DNA of 17,536 nt from an uncultured Ruminococcus sp. Its GTDB lineage: Bacteria > Bacillota > Clostridia > Oscillospirales > Acutalibacteraceae. The notes under the pieces were generated by a model. The model searched no databases, was not told where the DNA came from, and was given only the letters and a program-made list of their open reading frames with translations. The stretch covers positions 1 through 17,536 of the forward strand of contig CADCOF010000077.1 in NCBI GenBank assembly GCA_902802975.1. Direction: 5' to 3'. This document shows positions 1 through 5,594 of this stretch, one piece after another. The translations under genes were made by a program, and so were the position numbers. Every line of letters starts with the position of its first letter. Position 1 is the first letter of the stretch.

Positions 1-150
1 GAAACTGATGCCTGTAAAATGAAATCCTTTGTAAGGTTGGGCGGATTAAAGGAAGCTCCCGCCTCTATAGGCGGTGAGTACTTCACTGACTTCAAAGATT
101 TAAAGAAACAGAAAGGAAGTTTTTATGGCAACTATAGAAAGAGCCTTTGA
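1..150 (+). CDS. C-terminal end of an unknown protein (partial, cut by window start)
   Basis: Frame 1 is open from the first base to a TGA at 148-150, while the two other plus frames stop within the first 20 bases. The 49 visible residues are mixed polar and hydrophobic, contain the segment LKEAPASIGGEYF, and end NYRKSL. The reading frame overlaps the next gene by 26 bases, and the next gene's Shine-Dalgarno (AGGAAG near 114-119) lies inside it, which would fit translational coupling. I do not recognise the family. The start is outside the window, so the length is unknown. The open frame alone is modest evidence, since 50 codons can stay open by chance. Confidence 0.4.
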   Translation, partial: ETDACKMKSFVRLGGLKEAPASIGGEYFTDFKDLKKQKGSFYGNYRKSL

Positions 151-955
151 TATCGTAAACGCAAAAGTCAACGCCGCACTTTCTCCTCAGGGCTTTACCT
201 GCCGCGATGTAAAATCCGGCGAATCCGATGAGCTTGCCTCACTGTACACCGGCGAAGAAACGGCGTATTCGATCGTCTACTATAAAGACAAAAAGCACAT
301 GGTAATGCGCTCGTGCGATATGGTAGACAACGCACCCGACAACGAGTGGAAAACAATGGCAACATGGATGTTTGACCCCGAAACGGACTCCGAAAAAGAA
401 GCCGAGTCAATCGGCAACGACTTTGCCGAAAATGTCTCCTCCCCCGTGTTTAAGCAAATATCACGCCCAAAAAAGAAAAAGAAAAAAGAATCCGATGATG
501 GCAACGGCGATCCGGTATTTTTTTCAAAGAGACTTATCAACATATTTCCCGAGCTGCGCGATGAGATTCGAGAGGAACAGGATTCATACGAGGATTTTCG
601 CGCTGTAACATTCACAAAGGAGCATATCGTTCCTAAAGTTATGGAGCTTCTCTCCGAAGGAACACAGTCCGAAATCGACAAGCTTTCGGATATATTATCC
701 GCACAGTACTCATACGGTGATATAGACACACGCCCGCTTATCACTATAGTGATTCTGAACTCCATTACCGAACATTCGCAAAAAGACGCCATTAAACAAA
801 ATATGTCGGAAGACCTTATAAAAGCATGGACTGCTGCAGAGAAATTCCGCGGCAAAAAAGTCAAACCGGCAAAACAGAAAAAACAATCTCTTATGCAGAA
901 ACTTATGATGGAAAGCATTGAGAATCAAAAAGCATACAACGAGGGTAAATTATAA
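125..955 (+). CDS. Hypothetical protein, 276 aa, two-part with a poly-lysine linker
   Basis: A good Shine-Dalgarno (AGGAAG) sits 5-6 bases before the ATG at 125. I do not recognise the family. The protein is soluble-looking, with no signal peptide or membrane segment. Residues 1-105 form a mixed alpha/beta-like region (for example YSIVYYKDKKHMVMRSCDM). Residues 114-127 are a charged linker with six consecutive lysines at 116-121. Residues 128-276 look mostly helical and end in a Lys/Gln-rich tail (KPAKQKKQSLMQKLMMESIEN). The linker is encoded by runs of A around 470-490, a place where slippage or frameshift variants could arise. The gene overlaps an upstream frame by 26 bases, so the two may form an operon. 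The hairpin at 1127-1162 can terminate it. No function can be assigned from sequence. Confidence 0.75.
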   Translation: MATIERAFDIVNAKVNAALSPQGFTCRDVKSGESDELASLYTGEETAYSIVYYKDKKHMVMRSCDMVDNAPDNEWKTMATWMFDPETDSEKEAESIGNDFAENVSSPVFKQISRPKKKKKKESDDGNGDPVFFSKRLINIFPELRDEIREEQDSYEDFRAVTFTKEHIVPKVMELLSEGTQSEIDKLSDILSAQYSYGDIDTRPLITIVILNSITEHSQKDAIKQNMSEDLIKAWTAAEKFRGKKVKPAKQKKQSLMQKLMMESIENQKAYNEGKL

Positions 956-1046
956 TTTAGTTGCTTTTCAATGCTGAACCCTGACCTGAAACCTGAAAAT
1001 TCAGAAAACTATCAGAAAATCATCACATTATATCACTTAAATTCTC

Positions 1047-1075
1047 TTGACAATATATTCGATTATCCGTATAAT
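1047..1075 (+). promoter_or_regulatory. Perfect-consensus housekeeping sigma promoter
   Basis: TTGACA at 1047-1052 and TATAAT at 1070-1075 are separated by exactly 17 bases, matching both hexamers of the sigma-A/sigma-70 consensus without a mismatch. It points rightwards into a stretch with no plausible gene, about 50 bases before a strong hairpin. The next plus-strand gene is 8 kb away. It is read here as the promoter of the candidate small RNA. Confidence 0.65.
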
Positions 1076-1081
1076 ATTAGA

Positions 1082-1173
1082 AAAGCACTGTAGTATCTCT
1101 TGTTAGACTCCTATATTCAATTTTCGGCAAAGCGGGGAATGTTTGTTCATTCCCCGCTTTGCTCTGTTATTTT
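1082..1173 (+). ncRNA. Candidate small RNA of about 90 nt
   Basis: A perfect-consensus promoter (1047-1075) predicts a transcript starting near 1082. A 15-bp perfect GC-rich hairpin at 1127-1162, followed by a U-rich stretch, would end it near 1170. Between them are about 45 bases of AT-rich, probably single-stranded RNA. No frame here has a ribosome binding site; the one open frame, starting with TTG at 1100, lacks a Shine-Dalgarno and runs straight through the hairpin. It does not match an RNA family that I recognise and is too short for typical 6S RNA. If termination is leaky, the transcript would run antisense into the PqqD-like gene. The call rests on the promoter-terminator pairing only. 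Confidence 0.35.
1127..1162. terminator. Bidirectional intrinsic terminator hairpin
   Basis: A perfect 15-bp inverted repeat, GCAAAGCGGGGAATG at 1127-1141 and its complement at 1148-1162, encloses a 6-base loop. The plus-strand tail is moderately U-rich (TCTGTTATTTTA). On the minus strand the stem runs into CGAAAATTG, a weak tail. It lies between the rightward gene ending at 955 and the leftward gene ending at 1182, the usual place for a shared terminator of convergent genes. It also closes the candidate small RNA. Confidence 0.75.
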
Positions 1174-1181
1174 ACACTCAT

Positions 1182-1448
1182 TTATTCATCAATCGCACCG
1201 ATACCACGCAGTTTTTCTATTACTTCCTCAACATCACACTTGGCTGTTTCCCTATCCACATCAAAATTCACACACATCGCATCTGTTATCTTCTCGACAG
1301 TTGTGTTCTTTTTCAGCTGATTAACAATAAACGCCGCCGTATCATTGCTGCGCACCATACCGCGAAACGTTCTTGAGGCCGGTCCTGCAGCGATCATAAG
1401 ATGCTCCCCATCATTTTCATATGTCACAAAGCCCTTTTTTAACTTCAC
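1182..1448 (-). CDS. PqqD family protein (RiPP recognition element-like)
   Basis: I place the start at the GTG at 1446-1448 because a near-ideal Shine-Dalgarno (GGAGGTGA) lies 5 bases before it; the longer frame up to 1496 would start inside the terminator hairpin. The 88-residue product has the PqqD fold layout: an N-terminal beta segment (LKKGFVTYENDGEHLMIA), a middle part (FRGMVRSNDTAAFIVNQL) and a C-terminal helical part ending EVIEKLRGIGAIDE. PqqD proteins bind leader peptides and deliver them to radical SAM or other modifying enzymes. No precursor peptide and no radical SAM gene is visible in the window, so a peptide-binding role remains inference. It lies 56 bases after the LCP gene, behind a terminator, so its expression may depend on read-through or its own promoter. 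Confidence 0.8.
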   Translation of the reverse strand: MKLKKGFVTYENDGEHLMIAAGPASRTFRGMVRSNDTAAFIVNQLKKNTTVEKITDAMCVNFDVDRETAKCDVEEVIEKLRGIGAIDE

Positions 1449-1460
1449 ATTATCACCTCC

Positions 1461-1494
1461 AAAAAATGGGAGATGTCCAAAACAGTCATCTCCC
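1461..1494 (-). terminator. Intrinsic terminator after the LCP gene
   Basis: On the minus strand, stem GGGAGATG (1487-1494) pairs with CATCTCCC (1468-1475) around an 11-base loop and is followed by ATTTTTT (1461-1467). This is a clean rho-independent pattern ending the sortase operon, 10 bases after the LCP stop codon. It separates, perhaps leakily, the PqqD-like gene from that operon. Confidence 0.7.
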
Positions 1495-1504
1495 AAATGT
1501 ATCG

Positions 1505-2626
1505 TTATTCAACTTCAACATAATACATATCCAGAATAATATCAAACAACTTCTTGTTATCGACATTATACTCCGCATACTTCTCACCAAGCGTTGCTTT
1601 TCCGGGAACTTTTATAAAATTCTTGTCCGCAGAAAAACCGCTCTTTAAGAATATACTTGCATAATACGTTATTCTTGATACATCTATATCTGTAGTCATA
1701 TAATCTTTAGCGTCATTATACATTTTGATAGGCGTCTTTATATCCTTCTTGGTAAGAGCCATTGTTTGCTTAATAAAACTGTCAAGATATATTTTCTGAC
1801 GCTCCATACGCCTATCGTTCATTGAACCGTCACCGTACATTTCACGGTAGCGAACAAACGTCTCTGCCTGCTGCGCATTAAGTACAACATCTGCACCCTC
1901 ATACAGCGATGGGTCTCTCGCAGTAAGGTCTTCATTAACCGTAACGCGAACGCCGCCTACATCGTCATTCAATATGCCCAACGCATCGAGGTCAATAACC
2001 GCATATGAGTTAACAGGTATACCAAACAAAAGCCTTGAAACAGAACGTTTCAGATTTTCCGCACTTCCCTCTTTGCCATCGACATAGGCATGTGCGAGAC
2101 AAATCTGCTCTTTGTTCGTTTTTACAAAATTGCCTTTTGAGTCATATTGATCGACATCGACCATAGAATCTCTCGATACTGCCATCATCTTGTACTTGCC
2201 TGTCTCGGTGTCAAGCGCACAGACAATAATACAGTCAGCCTGACCATATGTACCGAACTCGCCCGTCATCTGATCATCGTGTTTATCAATTCCGGCAAAC
2301 ATTATTGTCGTGATCTTATCGTTATACATATATTTCTTGTCATTGTAATAAATATATGTATTGGTATCTTCCGGGTCATCTTCAACACTGGCATTTGTTT
2401 CTGCAGGTACAACAATGCCGCCCATAGCGGAACGGTTCGCACCGAGGGCATCCTTTTGACCCTTGTACATAAGTATCACCAGCGTCACTGCAATGAGAAC
2501 CAAAAGAGTAATAATCACTCCGGCAACGACGCCAAACACTTTCAAGGTCTTATTATTTTTTTTAACTCCCACAGCACCGCTTCCGCGAGATGGGATCACA
2601 TTATAATCATTTTGCTGCCGGCTCAT
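1505..2626 (-). CDS. LCP (LytR-CpsA-Psr) family cell-wall polymer transferase
   Basis: LCP proteins transfer undecaprenyl-linked glycopolymers such as teichoic acids or capsule to peptidoglycan on the outer face of the membrane. This 373-residue protein has a short cytoplasmic N-terminus, one membrane segment at about residues 28-53, and an extracellular LCP domain from about residue 105. Characteristic residues are visible: FAGID at 110-114, the Asp of ADCIIV at 131, SRDSM with Arg152 and Asp153, GGVRVTV near 224-230, RYR at 259-261 and RRMERQK at 272-278. The start ATG overlaps the end of the sortase gene by 20 bases, with GGAG about 12 bases upstream, so the two are probably translationally coupled. 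The context suggests joint action on the wall. The polymer substrate cannot be read from sequence. Confidence 0.9.
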   Translation of the reverse strand: MSRQQNDYNVIPSRGSGAVGVKKNNKTLKVFGVVAGVIITLLVLIAVTLVILMYKGQKDALGANRSAMGGIVVPAETNASVEDDPEDTNTYIYYNDKKYMYNDKITTIMFAGIDKHDDQMTGEFGTYGQADCIIVCALDTETGKYKMMAVSRDSMVDVDQYDSKGNFVKTNKEQICLAHAYVDGKEGSAENLKRSVSRLLFGIPVNSYAVIDLDALGILNDDVGGVRVTVNEDLTARDPSLYEGADVVLNAQQAETFVRYREMYGDGSMNDRRMERQKIYLDSFIKQTMALTKKDIKTPIKMYNDAKDYMTTDIDVSRITYYASIFLKSGFSADKNFIKVPGKATLGEKYAEYNVDNKKLFDIILDMYYVEVE

Positions 2627-3485
2627 CGTTAATCAAAACTCCTTGAACTAAATATCTTGATGTTTCGATATTACCGAGGCACGTACTGCACGTAATAATT
2701 TTATCATCGGCAGTTACCTCAATCTCTCTTCTGTTGCACATCATAGATTCCGTGGGGTCTGTTGCATATTTGAGGTAGTCAGCAAAAACTTGCTTATCGT
2801 TAAAATCGAACGAATACAACAAATGTCTGTCATCATATTCGTATGCCGAAAAAATCTCATATGTCAGAGTTCTGTCGGGAAGGATAATGTAAATATATGG
2901 ATTAGCAGCAAAAAAATCCGGATCACGGAAATTATGGAGCGTGCGGAACATAGAGCCATTGAGCATATTATGACCATAGAGAACCGTATTGGGATCACTG
3001 AAATCCTTTTTATTCAGTTTCTCTGTGTAAATACTTCCGGCAAACTCATATTCTTTTTTATAATTATGCGAAAGATAGAACGCATCATCGCCATCTGTCT
3101 GTAAGACGGGATAATCAATATTGGTATTGGGAATTTTTATCCACGCATACATATCGGGATTAACCTTCCATAATTCCGTAAAATTCACATCTCCGTTTAC
3201 AACATCTTTTTTCTCTTTCTTTGAACTATCATTCTTTTTTGGAGAAGCAGCCGATGAAGACGAGGATTCCTCTGTTGTTTTAGACTCTGAATTTGAAGAA
3301 ACAGCAGGCTCGCTTGAGCTGTCATCTGCCGATGTGACTGTCATGATCGAACTAATGTCGTCATAACTTTGTCCTGCGCTGTACATTTTATACAAATACA
3401 CGCACAACAGCGATAGTGCCGCGATAACGAACACCACCGAGACCACCCAAACGGCAGCCCACTTATTCTTTTTGTCATTTCTCAT
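2607..3485 (-). CDS. srtB: Class B sortase (transpeptidase anchoring surface proteins)
   Basis: Sortases cut a C-terminal sorting motif and join the protein to the peptidoglycan cross-bridge. The 292-residue protein has one N-terminal membrane segment (residues 9-32), a Ser/Lys-rich stalk (50-95), and a class B catalytic domain from about 100. Visible hallmarks are WIKIPNTNIDYPVLQ (115-129), catalytic His172 in YGHNM, catalytic Cys269 in TCSTC, and Arg277 in SRYLVQGVL. The spacing and the YLSHNY motif fit class B rather than A or D. It starts 12 bases after the gene for a small SPKTG protein, its likely substrate. No strong Shine-Dalgarno precedes its ATG, so it may be translated by coupling from that gene. 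Sortases of Clostridioides difficile class B recognise SPxTG-type signals, which supports the pairing. Confidence 0.93.
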   Translation of the reverse strand: MRNDKKNKWAAVWVVSVVFVIAALSLLCVYLYKMYSAGQSYDDISSIMTVTSADDSSSEPAVSSNSESKTTEESSSSSAASPKKNDSSKKEKKDVVNGDVNFTELWKVNPDMYAWIKIPNTNIDYPVLQTDGDDAFYLSHNYKKEYEFAGSIYTEKLNKKDFSDPNTVLYGHNMLNGSMFRTLHNFRDPDFFAANPYIYIILPDRTLTYEIFSAYEYDDRHLLYSFDFNDKQVFADYLKYATDPTESMMCNRREIEVTADDKIITCSTCLGNIETSRYLVQGVLINDEPAAK

Positions 3486-3497
3486 CAGGAGTATGTC

Positions 3498-3872
3498 TTA
3501 GGACTTCTTCTTGGAAGAAACTGCTACGCCTGCGAAAGCAAGAGCTGCTACAGCAAGAAGTGTGCCCTCAGCTACAGGAGAACCAGTCTTCGGAGAAGTA
3601 TTGCTGCCTGTATTTCTGCTGTTGTTGCTGCTTGAATTACTGCTATTGTTCTTACCGTCATCATCATCATCGCCGGTATTGCTGCCTGTGCCGTCAGCAG
3701 GCTTTGTGCTTCCGTTAGGATCGGAAACCGTAGGACTAGCTACCTTGACCGTTGCAGAAACAACAGATGTGTTTGCTGCTGCATCATTAGTCTCTGCAGG
3801 TGCTGCCGATGCTGTTACCGCTGCTGCAGAAACAACAACTGCGCTAAGAAGAACTGCAAATAACTTTTTCAT
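3498..3872 (-). CDS. Small secreted surface protein with SPKTG sorting signal
   Basis: The 124-residue product has a Sec signal peptide (residues 1-23, cleavage after ASA), a mature region of only about 70 residues of low complexity, and a C-terminal cell-wall sorting signal: SPKTG at 93-97, a hydrophobic segment (about 104-118) and a SSKKKS tail. The mature part is Thr/Ser/Asn-rich with five consecutive Asp (DDDDD) and has no recognisable domain. A strong AGGAGG precedes the ATG. It is first in an operon with the class B sortase, only 12 bases away, so it is very likely that enzyme's substrate. Its job is unknown; a wall spacer, a metal-binding patch through the Asp run, or a docking partner are guesses. 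Confidence 0.85.
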   Translation of the reverse strand: MKKLFAVLLSAVVVSAAAVTASAAPAETNDAAANTSVVSATVKVASPTVSDPNGSTKPADGTGSNTGDDDDDGKNNSSNSSSNNSRNTGSNTSPKTGSPVAEGTLLAVAALAFAGVAVSSKKKS

Positions 3873-3927
3873 TGTAATAACCTCCTATTACGATTCTTCA
3901 AAGTGGACTGAACAACCACCTTGTTTT

Positions 3928-3956
3928 ATTTTATCACCACTTTACATTTTTGTAAA
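3928..3956 (-). promoter_or_regulatory. Promoter of the SPKTG-sortase-LCP operon
   Basis: On the minus strand a -35 TTTACA (3951-3956) and a -10 TAAAAT (3928-3933) are 17 bases apart. The predicted start near 3921 gives a leader of about 50 bases before the ATG at 3872. The -35 lies inside the palindrome at 3938-3959. Confidence 0.6.
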
Positions 3957-3959
3957 GTG
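3938..3959. promoter_or_regulatory. Operator-like perfect palindrome overlapping the -35
   Basis: CACTTTACA (3938-3946) and TGTAAAGTG (3951-3959) form a perfect 9-bp inverted repeat with a 4-base centre, covering the -35 and most of the spacer of the sortase-operon promoter. This is a classic place for a repressor site. Read on the plus strand it is followed by CTTTTTT and would look like a terminator, but no plus-strand gene precedes it. Both readings are possible; the operator reading fits the context better. The regulator is unknown. Confidence 0.45.
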
Positions 3960-4071
3960 CTTTTTTAATATTTTTCAAATATTTATTAATTTCTAAAAAA
4001 CAAATATAATATTTCAGGTGAAATTGATCTAAAACATATCAGTAATGTCAATTTATTAAAATATTATCTTT
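3960..4071. other. AT-rich spacer between VanZ-like gene and sortase operon
   Basis: This stretch is very AT-rich with runs such as CTTTTTTAATATTTTTC. I see no reading frame and no strong hairpin that would end the VanZ-like gene. Termination might rely on the palindrome region or on scattered U-runs. Confidence 0.4.
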
Positions 4072-4623
4072 TTAATTATTCGATTTACGCATATGCATAT
4101 TACAAATAAAAGTAATTAACACTCCGAATAAATATACAACATATCCTGCAAGGCCGCCCAAAACATTACAAACAATATCGTAAATATCAGCGGTTCCAAG
4201 CATATATTTATACTGTGAGTATTCAATAAAAGATGACAACAAAGCACTGTAAATTAAAGCTATAAATCCCTTTTCGTGAAAATGTCTTGGCAGCATACAC
4301 GGAACAAAAAGCCCCAATGGCAAAAACAGCATTACATTCATCACCTTTTCTTTTTTGACTGCGGGATCCGAAAGCATATTGATTAATTCTTCAGGCTTTT
4401 TTATATAACTAAAGTGGTGAGAACCCGGCTGCCTTCCTAACAATGTAATGTATAATACAAAAAATAACCATACTAACATCAAAAAGCAAGAAATTAAATT
4501 TATTACTCGTGATTCGGGCTTTTTTACATTCACCACAGCAAATATAATAACCCACACAGCGGAACAAATAATTGTTACAAGCACTATATCTCTTAACGGA
4601 TAACTAAGCAGCTGATCCTGCAA
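4072..4623 (-). CDS. VanZ-like membrane protein
   Basis: VanZ-like proteins are small polytopic membrane proteins; VanZ itself gives low-level teicoplanin resistance, but most homologues have no known role. About four membrane segments are visible, and the family signature is clear: NVMLFLPLGLFVP, then SSFIEYSQYKYMLGTADIYDIVCNVLGGLAGY near the C-terminus. I choose the TTG at 4621-4623 as start (183 aa) because AGGTGG lies 8 bases before it. A longer frame begins at a TTG at 4701, but that has no Shine-Dalgarno and would run through the hairpin at 4651-4680. The gene follows the sugar importer on the same strand by about 115 bases and may be partly co-transcribed. A link to sugar uptake is not evident. 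Confidence 0.82.
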   Translation of the reverse strand: MQDQLLSYPLRDIVLVTIICSAVWVIIFAVVNVKKPESRVINLISCFLMLVWLFFVLYITLLGRQPGSHHFSYIKKPEELINMLSDPAVKKEKVMNVMLFLPLGLFVPCMLPRHFHEKGFIALIYSALLSSFIEYSQYKYMLGTADIYDIVCNVLGGLAGYVVYLFGVLITFICNMHMRKSNN

Positions 4624-4650
4624 TTGTTTCACCACCTGAATAAAGATCAA

Positions 4651-4680
4651 GCGGCATTGGTCTGATTTGACAAATGCCGC
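4651..4680 (-). terminator. Probable weak terminator after the sugar importer operon
   Basis: An 8-bp perfect inverted repeat, GCGGCATT/AATGCCGC, with a 14-base loop lies between the permease stop and the chosen VanZ start. On the minus strand it is followed by TTGATCTTTATT, a rather poor U-tract. It may be a leaky terminator or a structure in the VanZ leader. Confidence 0.35.
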
Positions 4681-4739
4681 ATGTAAGAATGAGCTATACA
4701 ATAAAATATAGACGTCTCTGTTGAATATAATATCCTTGA

Positions 4740-5594
4740 TTAGCCCTTAACGCCGCCTGCGGTAACGCCTTCAACGTAGTAGTTCTGCATCTTAAGGAAG
4801 AGAATCGTAATCGGAATAGCTACAAGCACAGAACCGGAAAGGAACTGCTTGAAGTATGCCTGCTTATACTCTCTATCTACCATCTTCTGAAGACCTACAG
4901 CAACAGTGTAGTTTTCACGCTTATCACCCATGATGATCTTTACCAAGATAAAGTCGCACCACGGTCCGATAAATGCCGTAAGAATGGTATAAACGAGGAT
5001 AGGCTTAGACATAGGAAGAATGATCTTCCAGAAAATCTGATTTCTTGTAGCACCGTCGATTGTAGCAGCCTCGTCGAGTGCTCTCGGAATCGTATCGAAG
5101 AAGCCCTTGGAAATAGCGAATCCAAGACCTGCACCTGCAGAATAGCAAATTACGAGTGCGGGGAGAGTCTGAGTAAGGTTCATAGCTTTGAGCAAGTAGT
5201 ACAAAGCGATCATTGTCATGAAGCCCGGGAACATTCCAAGTACCATGCCTATGTTGATGAACATTTTACGAGACTTAAATCTCAATCTTGAGAATGTGTA
5301 GGATACCATAAGTACCGATAATGTAGAAATAATACATGAGAACACTGCAACTACGAAAGTATTAAGAAACCATCTCGGATAGTCAAATGTATCTGTATTC
5401 GTAAACAGCAGCTTATAGTTATCGAGAGTATACTCTTTCGGGAAAACATAAGGAACTGTTACACCGCCTTCTGCACGGAAGGAGTGGAAAACGAGCCAAA
5501 TCAGAGGACTTACCCAAATAATTCCAAGAACTGCAAGGAACACATAGATAACTACATCAGCGATCGTTCTTTGTAATTTGTAACTTTTTATCAT
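4740..5594 (-). CDS. malG: MalG-type ABC sugar permease
   Basis: This is an inner permease subunit of a carbohydrate-uptake type 1 ABC importer. The 284-residue protein has six predicted membrane segments and the EAA loop that docks the ATPase, LDEAATIDGATRNQIFWKI at about residues 166-190, followed by ILPMSKP. The C-terminus NYYVEGVTAGGVKG is typical of maltose-type MalG proteins. The ATG overlaps the stop of the upstream permease by 4 bases (ATGA), with AGGAGGAG just before it, so the two are translationally coupled and likely form a heterodimer. The substrate (maltose or maltodextrin) is inferred from family resemblance; related systems carry other oligosaccharides. No ATPase gene lies nearby. 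Confidence 0.88.
   Translation of the reverse strand: MIKSYKLQRTIADVVIYVFLAVLGIIWVSPLIWLVFHSFRAEGGVTVPYVFPKEYTLDNYKLLFTNTDTFDYPRWFLNTFVVAVFSCIISTLSVLMVSYTFSRLRFKSRKMFINIGMVLGMFPGFMTMIALYYLLKAMNLTQTLPALVICYSAGAGLGFAISKGFFDTIPRALDEAATIDGATRNQIFWKIILPMSKPILVYTILTAFIGPWCDFILVKIIMGDKRENYTVAVGLQKMVDREYKQAYFKQFLSGSVLVAIPITILFLKMQNYYVEGVTAGGVKG

Noticed and set aside
280..918. 212-aa open frame antisense to the 276-aa gene
   Set aside because: No ribosome binding site and a Ser/Phe-rich composition typical of antisense shadows, including a polyphenylalanine run opposite the lysine run.
1100..1324. 74-aa plus-strand frame starting at TTG 1100
   Set aside because: It has no Shine-Dalgarno, crosses the 15-bp hairpin and runs antisense through the PqqD-like gene.
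1449..1496. Longer N-terminus for the PqqD-like protein (ATG at 1496)
   Set aside because: It would include the terminator hairpin and the Shine-Dalgarno of the GTG start as coding sequence.
3938..3967. Plus-strand intrinsic terminator (palindrome followed by CTTTTTT)
   Set aside because: No rightward gene exists upstream to be terminated, and the same bases form the -35 region of the leftward operon, so an operator is preferred.
3511..3996. 161-aa plus-strand frame opposite the SPKTG protein gene
   Set aside because: The minus-strand gene has signal peptide, sorting signal and strong ribosome binding site; the opposite frame is a low-complexity shadow.
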